64,000 bases of DNA from Corbicula japonica (lineage: Eukaryota > Mollusca > Bivalvia > Venerida > Cyrenidae). Under the pieces are notes generated by a model that saw only the letters and a program-made list of their open reading frames with translations, had not been told where the DNA came from and did not search any database. The stretch covers positions 1,364,001 through 1,428,000 of the forward strand of contig JAZAYU010000013.1 in assembly GCA_038501625.1 (NCBI GenBank), in the 5' to 3' direction. Shown piece after piece: positions 1-10,381 of this stretch; the stretch's first letter is position 1; each line of letters starts with the position of its first letter. The position numbers and the translations under genes are program-made.

Positions 1-160
1 TTATAAGTATGTCAATTCAAATAGGACGCCACAAACAATTAACGAAGAAGAGAACCTTTGGGGATACCGCCTTGGAACGGTCAGTGGAAAACAAATTGCC
101 ACTGGGGGTTAAAACCAGGTTCTAGGGTGCACCAAACTCACACTTGCCCCAACATACTAT
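1..160 (-). mobile_element. Retroelement 3'-tail copy, cut by window edge
   Basis: This is an antisense copy of the abundant retroelement tail described at 29380-30393. It holds the motifs CGCCACAAACAATTAAC, TGGAACGGTCAGTGG and CCAGGTTCTAGGGTGCACC, all seen in most other copies. Its 3' terminus lies left of the window. No coding potential. Confidence 0.8.
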
Positions 161-1134
161 AAAGTTGCCGATTCCTCCCGTATAGAGCAAATATACTATG
201 CATTTTTAGTTAATTTAATAAATTTTAATTAATGTTCCAATATCTACACATCAAAATAGTTACATGTGACAGAAATTTGATTTGATAATTATGGTAGATG
301 TTGATTGCACAAATAGCTTTTGACCCAGTATTAATCATCTAGAAGGTTGTGCAATAACTCATGCCTTAATTTTATCGACAGTGATATCTGGTAATTGATT
401 AGAATGTAAGGACGTGATTTTAGAGTTTTAGGGAGTACACATCTTATCATTATTGATTCTAATCCTACTAACAAGCAATAATTAAATGCATATAGGTGCA
501 GACAGACATAAGTATATTCCAGGATTTCATTGTATTTCCAGAAAGCCATTTAGATAATGCCAATGCGTGATTCCACTATACGAAAATAAATTGGAAGTTG
601 GCTGTGGTTTTGATCCCAATTACGTTGTAATGAACTCATTCTTTAGTGGAGTGCTCACCGCTTGTTTAATGGAAAATAAAAGAAAGAACAAAGAACTTTT
701 CTTGATCCAACACGAAGATATAACAGCCAGTTCATAAATTACAATGGTTAATGAACTTACTGTAAAAAAGAAATCTGCCAAAATGGAAATGGCAGGGTAA
801 AAAAAGCCCAAATATAAAGGTATTTAAAAACAGATGTCAACATGTTATCATGTTCTAAAGCTGAAAACCCAAATATAGGCATTTTAAAAAATCACAAATA
901 TTTGCCATGAATTCACAAACATTTGGCATAAATTTACAGCTTTATCTACAATCAGTGGACAATATATGAATTCAAAATACAAATAATCTTTGAATATTTA
1001 GCAAATTATTAAGGTAAACAGATGGGGCACTCGAGAAGGCAACCTTCCCAGTTCAAATACTTTACCTTAGTTTTTTGTTTGTCTATAAAACGAGATCTAC
1101 GTTGATGTCATATTGGCAAATAAATGTTTGCCTA
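161..1134. other. Intergenic, nothing recognised
   Basis: AT-rich DNA with only short, low-complexity open frames on either strand. I see no exon, RNA gene or repeat with clear boundaries. Confidence 0.5.
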
Positions 1135-1240
1135 GTAATGGCAGTGGCAAACACACTTGGCGTTGGGTGTGGTTTAACCATGTTCTCTGGTGCACCTACC
1201 GCACACTTGCCCTGCCAGGTTCTCAAAATCAACATATACA
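1135..1240 (-). mobile_element. Degenerate retroelement-tail fragment
   Basis: The order GGCAGTGGCAAA, GGTGCACCTACC, GCACACTTGCCC and AGGTTCTC follows the antisense order of the tail family, with several substitutions. It is an old, short, internally truncated copy. Confidence 0.55.
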
Positions 1241-2342
1241 CCAGAAAGATTTTGATTTAGATTTGTTTTAGGTTTTCTTATAGACATCATGGCTTAATAA
1301 AAACATTTCACATGCATAAAGATGGTTAAATATGTTTAAACTTAATTTTTGTACGTTACATATAACAATTGTTTGAGACCTTTCTGACAGAATAGAGTTT
1401 ACTAACATTTAAGAAGCACAACATTTGATACAGAAAATCTCATATTGACATTTGGGTGTTTTCTTCTTTTTCCGTGTGTGTTTAAAATCTTGTTACTTTA
1501 ATATTCAAACACGTTGTACTTGGATGAAAAGACTGACTGTAAACAGACTTACTCTATTTTTAAATAGTCTGTGATGATTTCCCACGAGTATTGTTACTTT
1601 GTCGGTACAGATATTTACTCGCAGTTTTATTTACAATTAGATTAAAGCTTACAGAAAAATGTGCGACGGCGTACAAAGACACCAGGCCCGATGTAATTTA
1701 AAGATTTTACACGTTTTATGGATCTGTTATGCAGCAATATGGGTGGTTTCAATATCCCAGCCAATATAGATTTAGATATTGTTCAATCACCAACTGCAAC
1801 ATTTGAAATCAGTATATAAGCAAATTTTCGATAATAATTTATGTTGTCTGGAGCAATCAGAAAAAAACAATGTCGACTGCTTTGAGTATATCTGATGGCA
1901 ATAGTTGAACATAATCCAGTATTTTATTTCTTATCAAATTCCCCTGAAAGTCTTTAGATACAATATTCGCAATGTTATTACTAGTTTTGTCCGCACACTT
2001 TAATGCTAAGTTAATCTAACCGTACAGGATACCAGAGAAAATATTTTCTCAAGATGTCAAATTATTGATGACAGCTGTATAGCTTATGTTTGCCGTATTT
2101 TGACAGATCTTTACCCTTAGCCGTTGTAATAGAAAATGATGTTCTCCTACCGATTGATTTTCTGTAAAATATATCAAAATTTGTAAAGTCAGACTTACAC
2201 TCTTTATGGGCCACATTGAAATGATCAGATTCTCTAGTTTCATAAGACTGATATATTGGATTGTATTGTATTCAGGGTTGGATAATCCGATAAATATACT
2301 CGATCACCCCTTCATAAATGTCTTGTAACATTCTGTCTTATA
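1241..2342. other. Intergenic, nothing recognised
   Basis: AT-rich DNA without convincing exons. Short open frames here (for example on the minus strand near 2049-2243) have no recognisable domain, signal peptide or splice context. Confidence 0.5.
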
Positions 2343-2600
2343 TGGGGCACGCCATGGGGGAAAGGTGTCTTCGGTTGTATTTGTTTACATTTTAGTTGTT
2401 ACTATAATTATTTGGAAAGATCATAAACTTATCTATTATTTTCTCATAACTAAAATGTGATTTTGTTACACATTTCAACAGCATAGTGTAATTTTTACCA
2501 CGAAATGCGTAATAAGCAATACCGTCTGCTCATCTTTAAGACGTCATTTCAACAATTGACGTCAACTGTCCGAAGGTACCTTTTCCCATGGCGCGCCCCA
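2343..2600. mobile_element. 258-bp MITE-like element with terminal inverted repeats
   Basis: The left end reads TGGGGCACGCCATGGGGGAA and the right end, reverse-complemented, TGGGGCGCGCCATGGGAAAA. The match continues to an AAGGT..CTTCGG block, giving inverted repeats of about 32 bp with a few mismatches. The AT-rich interior has no open frame. A target-site duplication is not clear, so the superfamily is unassigned. Confidence 0.7.
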
Positions 2601-3059
2601 AATGATTTGTGGAATGATCATGACAAGAAAACTTAAACAATTAAGCATGAGTGAGGGCGAATATTTTGTCTCCAGACCCAATGTTATTCAACTATTTTAA
2701 AGATTTCAAATGTTGTGCTTATATGTCATGAAGCACATTAACTTATTCATTATTAACTTCAAATTTTCCTTGTCGATTTCTCATGAAAAAAACGCAAGTT
2801 GCCCTGGTGATTTAAGCCAAACTCAATCGCCTCCTCGAAAATGTTGGATGCAAGAATATAAATAACAATGAAAATATAGCTGATTGCTAAACAATGGGTA
2901 TGTGCTAGTTTACCAGCCGATGAATTTTCTCAGACCAGAACAACTCATTTTTTGACTGACAGTGCCATTATATTCTTTTGCATGGCTATTCATACGAACT
3001 TGTTGAGTAAGAGGGTGGGTCCCAGTTGCTTTCATTGTTTATGTTTAAGGTCTTCTTTC

Positions 3060-3245
3060 TGTTTACAAATTAATTAATTGTTTAACTTAACTTTCTTATG
3101 CACTTTTTTCTCTCTACAACACTTCTGCGTCGGGAAGGTGTATTTTGTAAGTTTAACTTTTCCTGATATGTGAATTTTATTTTTTGTATAGGTTTTTGAG
3201 AACTTGGCAGGGCAAGTTTGAATAAGATGCACCTTAGAACCTAGT
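3060..3245 (+). mobile_element. Degenerate retroelement-tail fragments
   Basis: Two adjacent degenerate pieces. The stretch around 3110-3185 resembles the CT-rich segment and terminus (CTTCTGCGTCGGGAAGGTGT then TTCCTGATATGTGAATTTTA). 3195-3240 resembles the GAGAACC..GGGCAAG..GGTGCACC..TAGAACCT block. The order is rearranged relative to intact copies. Confidence 0.45.
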
Positions 3246-3920
3246 TAAAGAGATAATCCGAAATATAATAATCTGTTAACATTGCAGTTATTTTGAAACT
3301 GAGCATAAAACTGAAAAGATTTTTAAAATTGGTCCACCTCTTGCTGAGACAATTCTATTTCAATATCAGTCATAATGTATGCTGGTCGCAATTTTTAGGT
3401 GACCAGCGACAACATCAATTTTTGTGCACATATCGATTTTTGTTTGACATTTTTTGACGAACTACATTTCTAAATAAAATTAACCGAAAGTATTTTAATT
3501 CACAATAATTAATAGGAAATTTCAAATATAAATACACTATGAAAAGTCAGTTACACTGAGATTTTCTTAATTTAGTAGTTGTATTTGTAGACGTCACATT
3601 CAAAATGGCTGCCATCAAAAGCATTAAATTTGCAACTTTAGATAGATTTTGGTCAGTTATTTGTGGTTCTATTTTTAAAATTCTTCGTATCAGCTGTTGA
3701 AAATGTGTAGATCTTTTTAAGTGTTCTGAAACATTCTTTAAAGCCAAAATTCCCAAACAGATTTTGCATCTGTAACACTGCAGGTCTATTTCTTGAGTTG
3801 TGTATAATTGTCATAATTTTGGAAAATGCCATATTATAAATCTATTCTCTCGCCCTTACTTTCCTATTTGCTAGTGTTGTCTCTGTTTGACGTTTCCCTG
3901 ATTCCTGATTAGCTATCTTA
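3246..3920. other. Intergenic, nothing recognised
   Basis: AT-rich, with short open frames only. No repeat boundaries or coding signal seen. Confidence 0.45.
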
Positions 3921-4125
3921 CTTCTCTTAGAAATAAGGAAATGTGAAATATGCATATCAGGAATCGCCACATTCAGAAAAAACAGCCTCCCCACACAGTC
4001 AAGAAGAAGAGAGGGAGAGAGCATGGTTAATAAAATGATCAGTTTCAAAAGAGACACCACTAACAATTAACAAAAATGAGAACCCGAGGGGTTACCGCCT
4101 TGGAACGGTCAGTGGCAAATCAAAG
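3921..4125 (-). mobile_element. Retroelement 3'-tail copy
   Basis: An antisense copy that starts at the family terminus (GTGAAATATGCATATCAGG) and runs through the GA-rich segment to TGGAACGGTCAGTGGCAAA, where homology stops. It is therefore a 5'-truncated tail copy of about 200 bp. It lies about 165 bp upstream of the duplicated promoter block. Confidence 0.8.
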
Positions 4126-4289
4126 AGCTATTTTTCTTTTTCTCCCACAACATAATTTAATAGTTAAGCAATTGCTTGACTTTTTAAAACAAAAATTGAC
4201 GTTTATAAACTTTATAGTTCGATGTCGCAACATTTTATTGCTTTGTGTTTTGGTAAGAAAACCCGATGAAATTTGTTGATTGTACACGC

Positions 4290-4863
4290 AGAGACGATGC
4301 AGACAGAAACGATTAATAAGATAATACTCCTTTAATACGTGATTTCACGATGTTTGCTGATGTGAGATTAATGGGCGATTTTGTAATGGAGATTTATTGG
4401 CGGAGAAGATTCTTGAGAGTTGAGAGATTTGGTCACAAGTGAATCCAGAGTTAATCAATGTATGTAGATCTCATTCCGATATCGGACGTAGAAGTAGGAC
4501 TTTCAGATTATATGTATGACCAAAGCACCATTATTCATAACAGTTCGGCAGTATATTATCTGGAAATATATATTTAGTGCCAGGAATATTCGTATTATTG
4601 GCAAAATTCTACTAAGTTTAATAATACAAACGAACATTATTTGGTAATTCTTTGTGAAATGTATGATTTGTAGAGAAGAAACGTGTGTCAGCTCAGAAAC
4701 AAACAGATAATATTTTCATAAAAAATGTGAAAGATGATGGTTGTTCGTATAAAACTCTCATTATACATGTAGATCTATGTGTATAAGAAACAGAAAGCGT
4801 TTGAAAGTAAAATTGTATATACTCATTACCTAAACATTAACAGTTAAATAAAATATTACAACA
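4290..4863 (+). promoter_or_regulatory. Putative promoter/5'UTR a of the olfactomedin-domain gene
   Basis: This stretch is similar to 24445-24974. Shared blocks include GTGATTTCACGATGT, TAATGGAGATTTATTGGCGG, TGTA.GTAGATCT..TTCCGATATCGG and AGCACCATTATT. Each copy ends at a first coding exon. Conservation of non-coding DNA immediately upstream of both duplicated first exons suggests that it carries regulatory sequence. I cannot place a transcription start, and any intron in the 5'UTR would be missed. Confidence 0.55.
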
Positions 4864-5090
4864 ATGGAACTGCGTTTAAAACAGTTCTTGTGTTTATGTG
4901 TTTTCTCTGCTTTTTGTGATATTGACTGTGCTACTGAGTGTGTTTACCAGCACGACTCGAATGAGAACCGCGTGAAGATCACGTGCGGAGAAGGGGCAGT
5001 TCTACATATCGTGGATCAACATGGCAATACTTTGCTCATGGGAGAAACCACGGCCATTTATCAAACTCCAATCATCTTTCAACTAGATAG
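4864..5090 (+). CDS. Olfactomedin-domain protein, alternative first coding exon a
   Basis: Encodes the first 75 residues plus two bases of codon 76, then a GT donor at 5091 (phase 2). The start ATG follows ACAACA and opens a signal peptide of roughly 18-22 residues (MELRLKQFLCLCVFSAFC). The mature start has a cysteine pair, C26 and C41, around the motif RVKITCGEGAVLHIVDQ. Joined to exon 2 at 45332 it restores an arginine codon and keeps the frame; the spliced protein has 498 residues and ends in an olfactomedin domain. Exon b (24975) is a paralogous copy with 53 of 76 identical residues and the same length and phase. Exon a may be an alternative first exon 40 kb upstream of exon 2, or the surviving start of a decayed tandem gene; no second copy of exons 2-5 was found between them. 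The N-terminal domain is not one I recognise. Confidence 0.75.
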
Positions 5091-5557
5091 GTAAACAATT
5101 TATATGATTTCACTTCGGTTTTCATTCATATTTTTATTGATATATGATGATTATGGATAAACGCAAAAAAATATGGCGGGGAAAAAGGTGTTTAACATCT
5201 GATTTTTATAATGCCTCCAAAATAAAGAGTATACAAAGCCGTATTGTAAAAGCCTAACATAAATAAATTCGTATGATTTTTTTAAACAGAGTACGATATT
5301 AACTCTAATTACAAAACGCAAAGTTCTAAAATAACAAGTAGGCATAGCGTTCACTCCGATGCCATTACAGTGCAAGAAACATATCCCGCACTAGTATTAT
5401 CATAATAAGGCGCGCTTTAATAACATTTCCTTGCTAAGAAAATTTAAATGATGAGTGCATTTCCGGTGGGTGTTGTAACGGTGTAGACTTCTTTTTCAGA
5501 AAAGAGGTCATGTGACGCGTGATATGAAATCTTCAAAAAAAATATTAAAAATATAAA

Positions 5558-6312
5558 TACAGTCAAAACTGTCTTATGTGACCTTCCAGGGGACTTTCTT
5601 CAAAAGGTCACATAAGACAGGGAGTCTCTTAATACAGGTTTACTGTCAAACATTCAGGTGTATCATTATCTAAAAGTTCCATAATACTTATAGAGCATAT
5701 AGTGTTAAAACATTTATTTATGGTAAGATAAAAATTAGATGTAAACACAATTATCTAAAATAGAGATATAAACACAATTATCTAAAATATAATAAAAACA
5801 GTAAAAGTGAGTTATTATTAAAAATATTTTCTGCAGAATAGTCTTTAAACAGATCTGGGAATCGACATTTCCATTCATTTACTGTATGCTGCTGGACGTC
5901 CCCCCTTTCGCCACTCACGCTTCCGAAATAAATATTGTTACGCTTGATGAAACTTTCTAGTCAACCGTTTGAGCCTTTAAATTTAGAAACTTTATACGCC
6001 GGTATTCCTTTATCCAGTTTTTTATGGCTTCATACTTCTGCTGAAGATCTAAAACAATACGCATTTTCTTTGTTTCCGACATTTTTTTTACAGACAGGAA
6101 GTAAGAACAGATTTATCTTTCATAACAGAGTCGCTAAAAACAGTGACATGCACGTTCCGGACCGTATAAATCACGGTCGCTAGTCACGTAACACGGTGAG
6201 TCACCTAATTCAGTGCAACTATATAGCAAAAATCGTTGGGCGGACTCGAAGAAGGTCACATAAGACAGGAAGTCGTTGAATACAGTGGGTCACTATGGCA
6301 GTTTTGACTGTA
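5558..6312. mobile_element. Tigger/pogo-like DNA element, about 0.75 kb, TA target duplication
   Basis: The ends are near-perfect inverted repeats: TA-CAGTCAAAACTGTCTTATG at the left, and CAGTTTTGACTG-TA at the right preceded by GGTCACATAAGACAG. The flanking TA dinucleotides fit the Tc1/mariner/pogo superfamily. The interior holds a broken minus-strand transposase (5820-6082), which supports Tigger. The right end abuts the 5' edge of the LINE at 6313. Confidence 0.75.
5820..6082 (-). pseudogene. Broken Tigger/pogo transposase remnant
   Basis: Reading the minus strand from an ATG at 6082 gives a basic start followed by MRIVLDLQQKYEAIK, the style of the CENP-B/Tigger N-terminal helix-turn-helix. 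After stop codons and a deletion, a second piece near 5820-5885 reads EWKCRFPDLFKDYSAENIF, which resembles the segment just before the first catalytic aspartate of Tigger transposases. Most of the DDE domain is missing, so the copy is not functional. Family assignment is by motif style only. Confidence 0.6.
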
Positions 6313-6319
6313 CATAAAT

Positions 6320-7547
6320 ATGAAAAATAATTATAACAAAATAAAGCGAATCCAAAGAAAAAAATTCAATTTTCAAGAAAAAAATAACCTAAATAAGATG
6401 AATAAAACTCAACCCCGTAAATTTTGGAATAAAATCAGACACCAATATGCAAAAAGTAGTAAAAGCTCAGAAACATTAACAACAAATGACCTGTATGAAC
6501 ATTTTAGAACTTTGTATAGCACAGAAACCATAAATGAAAATTTAACATACGATCAAAATATTGTAGATGAAGATCTAGATAGAGAAATTAGTATGGAAGA
6601 ATTAGAGAAGGCAGTTTTCTCGCAAAATAATAATAATAGTAGTGGCATAGACACAATAATATCAGAAATCTATAAATGTTCATTTCATGAAATATCTCAA
6701 TTTGTTTTAACTCTCTTTAACCGAATATTTCTCACAGGAGAATATCCTAAGTCGTGGGGGTCAGGAATTATTGTCCCAATACATAAAGGCGGTGACATAG
6801 AAGATGCTAAAAATTATAGAGGGATAACTCTAATAAATATAATCGCAAAAATTTACTCTCAAATACTACTTAATCGTCTAACATCATGGTCAATAAAACA
6901 TAATAAGATAATAGACAACCAATACGGATTCCAAAAAGGAAAATCAACTATAGATTGTATCTTCGTACTACACTCAGTTATAGTTAAAACATTATCAAAC
7001 AAGATGAGGCTGTACGTGGCCTATATTGATTTTGAAAAATGCTTCGACAAATTAGAACGATCGTTTATTTTCCATAAACTAATCCAAGAAAATGTTAGCT
7101 CGAAATTTGTAAAAGCAATTCAAAGTATGTATAGCTGTGTAAAAGCTGCTGTAAAATACAATAAGCAACTGTCTCCAAGTTTTGACTCTAATATAGGGGC
7201 CAAACAGGGGGATCCAAGTTCAAGTCTTCTATTTTTATTCTTCGTTAATGACCTCATTAATAACATCAATAGAAATATTGAAGGAATTTTTAAATTGGAT
7301 GATTTACAATTATTTATGTTATTATTTGCAGACGATACGGTTTTATTTGCACACACTCCGGATGCATTACAGTCAATGTTAAATGATCTACAAACATATT
7401 GTCAGACCTGGAATCTAAAAGTTAACATAGCGAAAACTAAAATAATGATATTCGAACAGGGTAGACACTCGACCCATAACTTTACGTTTAATAATCAAAT
7501 CCTAGAAGTCGTTACGACATTTAAGTACTTAGGTATTTACCTATTTA
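6320..7547 (+). pseudogene. LINE reverse transcriptase, N-terminal part of split ORF
   Basis: About 409 residues up to the insertion point. The linker RKFWNKIR is near residue 34. Finger/palm motifs follow in order: NYRGITLINIIAKIY (about 165-179), YGFQKGKST (202-210), AYIDFEKCFD with catalytic D237, AKQGDPSSSLLF (294-305), and FADDT with catalytic D338 and D339. The thumb region includes TFKYLGIYLF. All three catalytic aspartates are present. The ORF is then broken by a TA-flanked insertion; the few codons after 7547 before the stop at 7612 belong to the inserted element. The protein would copy the element's RNA at a nicked target site. The clade is not certain (I-, jockey- or RTE-like). Confidence 0.85.
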
Positions 7548-7859
7548 ACAAGAGCTGTCAGAGGAGACAGCATGCTCGACTATTCGAATCATTTGAAACA
7601 AATGCAATTTGAAGATTAAAACAGTAACAACTATGGCCATACATTCATGTGCAATCAGTAAAAATATTAACAAATATTAACAAGTGAATGGTAAGGGAAA
7701 AATTCATTTCAAATAACAGAAATAATTTCTTAATGTACCATAAATATTAAACTGAAAAGGGGAATAACTATGAAATATTTCTGAAGTTGTTAGAAAACTT
7801 GTTAGAAATTTTTTTTATTAGAGATATTTACTTTTAGTCAATTATCAATCACTTCAGTA

Positions 7860-8813
7860 ATGTTACAGAAAAGAACTGACCTAAAGGCATGGAAATGGTA
7901 CACGACTCACCAGCTTGTCATGGTGAACATTTCTGGCAAGTTACTATATTCCTAATGTATTTAAAACCCTGACAAGAAAATTCTATTTTAGTAGCAGTGA
8001 CCTTGGACCTACAGGCATGGGCATGGTACGGGACACACCAACTTGTCATGATGACCATTTGTGTCAAGTTATTTTGAAATCACTCTATTCCTAACGAAGT
8101 TACAGCCCGGACAAGAGAATTCTATTTTTAGTAACAGTGACCTTGACCTACAGGCATGGTCATGGTATGGGATACAACACCCTGTCATTGTGAACAATTG
8201 TGCCAAGTTATTTTGAAATCCGTCCATTTATAATGAAGTTACATCCCGGACAAGAAAATTCTGTTTTAAGTAACAGTGACCTGGACCTTCAGGCTTGGGT
8301 ATTGTGTGGACACACTGCCTTGTCATAGTGAACGTTTGTGCAAAGTTATTTTGAAATCCCTCCATTCATAACAAAGTAACAGCACGGACAAGAGAATTCT
8401 ATTTTTTGTAAGATTGACCTTGACCTTTGACCTACAGGCATGGGCATGGTACGCGACACACCACCCTGTCATAGTGAACATTTGTGTCAAGTTATTTCGA
8501 AATCCCTCCATTCAAAACAAAGTTACAGCCTGGACAAGAAAATTCTATTTTTAGTAACAGTCACCTTGACCTTGGATCTACAGCCATGGGTATTGTGCGG
8601 ACACACAGCCTTGTCATTGTGAACATTTGTGTCAAGTTATATTGAAATCCCTCCATTCATAACAAAGTTACAGCCCGGACAAGAAAATTCTATTTTTTGT
8701 AACAGTGACCTTGACCTTCGACCTACAGGCATAGGTATTGTACGCGACACACCGCCTTGTCATGGTGAACATTTGTGCCAAGTTATTTTGAAATCCCTCC
8801 ATTAATAATGAAG
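7860..8813 (+). repeat. Tandem array, about 138-145 bp unit, roughly 7 copies
   Basis: Each unit carries CAGTGACCTTGACC, CTACAGGCATGG, TGTCAAGTTATTTTGAAATC and CGGACAAGAAAATTCTATTT. Unit starts fall near 7993, 8135, 8273, 8410, 8558 and 8702, with a degenerate one before. It forms the first half of the inserted element. Short open frames here are by-products of the periodic sequence. Confidence 0.85.
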
Positions 8814-9335
8814 TTAAGGGCCAAGTGTATATTTTGCTTAACACAAAATGTAAGTGGAAAAGGGGCATAATTTGAAAAATATTGAAAGCAGGGTTATGGG
8901 TCTTGTTGGTTATGATGTAGATTTTGTTTGTGAAAATATATTTCAAGTTTCAAGGCAATATCTCAAGTAGTTTTGAAGTTATGGGCAAAATGCATATTTT
9001 GCTTAACACAAAATATAAGAAAAAAGGGGCATAACTTGAAATATATTGACAGCAGAGTTATGGGTCTTGTTGGTAATGATGTAGAATTTGATGGTGAATA
9101 TATATTCCAAATTTCAAGTTGATATCTCCAGTAGTTTATAAGTTATGGACCAAAGTGCATATTTTCCTTAACGCAAAATTTAAGTGAAAAAGGGGCATAA
9201 CTTAAAAAATATTTGTAGCAGAGTTATGGGTCTTGTTGGTAATGATGTAGAATTTGATGGTGAATATATATTTCAAGTTTGAAGTTGATATCATAAGTAG
9301 TTTTTAAGTTATGGACCAAAGTGCATATTTTGTTT
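8814..9335 (+). repeat. Tandem array, about 165 bp unit, 3 copies
   Basis: Three units, each with AAAAGGGGCATAA, GGGTCTTGTTGGTAATGATG, AAGTTATGGACCAAAGTGCA and TTTTGCTTAAC. They are unrelated in sequence to the preceding array. The last unit runs into a CGACGCCGACACC-rich stretch and the right terminus of the inserted element. Confidence 0.85.
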
Positions 9336-9425
9336 AACGGACGGAGCCGCCGACGCCGACACCGACGCCGACGCCGACACCGGGGTGAGTAGGATAGCTC
9401 CCCTATTCTTCGAATAGTCGAGCTA

Positions 9426-10381
9426 AAAACGGGCACTGGTATCGCACACAAAAACAGCTTGCGCAACATTCCTTATATGCGCTACATAACTTATTCACAG
9501 TATACAATCAAATAGATTTAAAGATACAAGATAAATGTAAATTATTCGATACTTTGGTAGGACCTATCTTACATTACGGTGCTGAAGTTTTTGGGTACAA
9601 CGAAGGCAAAAATATTGAAACAGTCCATTCTAAATTTTTGAGAAAGATACTTTGCGCAAGAAAATCTACCAACTTAGATGCACTATATGGAGAATTGGGA
9701 CGATATCCAATGGCAATTCATCGTAAAATAATAATGATTAAATATTGGTCAAAAATACTTAAATTAAACAATAACTGCATACTTAAGAAAATCTACAACA
9801 TGCTCAAAGAAGATGCAGATAATAATATGTCTTACAATGGAAAAAATTGGGCTTTCCACATAAAAACTATGTTAAGTCAAATAGGTATGTCAAATATTTG
9901 GCTACATCAAGATAGATTTGAAATCAATACACATATAATCAAACTTAGAATATTAGATATGTACAAACAAATTTGGTACGGAAATATAAATAATTCCAGT
10001 AGACTCTCTTCTTATAGCATTTACAAACACGAATTTCAACTAGAAAAATATCTATCTGTTATAAATAATGATAAACATAGAATAACTTTAACTAAATTTA
10101 GAGTGTCATCTCATAATTTAGAGATAGAAAAAGGCCGGCATGAAAATATCCCAAGAGAAAATAGAATATGTCGAAATTGTCCCTTAAATTTAGTAGAAAC
10201 AGAATATCACTTCTTATTAGAATGTCCGAAATATTATGATTTACGCAGGAAATTTTTCAAACCATATTTTTGTAGATGGCCAACAATACAGAAGTTTGAA
10301 GCGCTGATGTCAAGTACAAATATCAAAACATTAAATAACCTTGCAAGTTACTTATATTGTGCATTCAAAGAAAAGTCATAA
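9426..10381 (+). pseudogene. LINE reverse transcriptase, C-terminal part of split ORF
   Basis: The open frame resumes directly after the insertion (K-N-G-H-W at 9428 onward) in the same frame as the upstream half, and ends at TAA 10379-10381. Recognisable features are the ILHYGAEVFGY and ALYGELGRYPM segments and a C-terminal zinc-knuckle-like C-x2-C...H-x4-C in CRNCPLNLVETEYHFLLEC. These are typical of the C-terminal domain of many invertebrate non-LTR polyproteins. There is no stop or frameshift within this half. Without its own start it would not be expressed alone. Confidence 0.85.

Larger units (their letters stand above)
7548..9423. mobile_element. 1.88-kb composite non-autonomous element inserted in the LINE ORF
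   Basis: Removing 7548-9423 and one of the flanking TA dinucleotides (7546-7547, 9424-9425) restores the LINE frame exactly, so the boundaries are well supported. The right end reads TTCGAATAGTCGAGC. Its inverse, GCTCGACTATTCGAA, lies about 26 bp inside the left end, which starts ACAAGAGCTGTC. The interior is two tandem arrays (7860-8813 and 8814-9335) followed by a GACGCC-rich segment. No transposase frame was found. The TA duplication suggests mobilisation by a Tc1/mariner-type enzyme. Confidence 0.8.

Noticed and set aside
7120..7356. 78-codon minus-strand frame
   Set aside because: Antisense shadow of the LINE reverse transcriptase.
7860..9335. CRISPR-like regular repeats
   Set aside because: Monomers of 138-165 bp are contiguous, without unique spacers, inside a eukaryotic mobile element; this is a tandem array, not a CRISPR.
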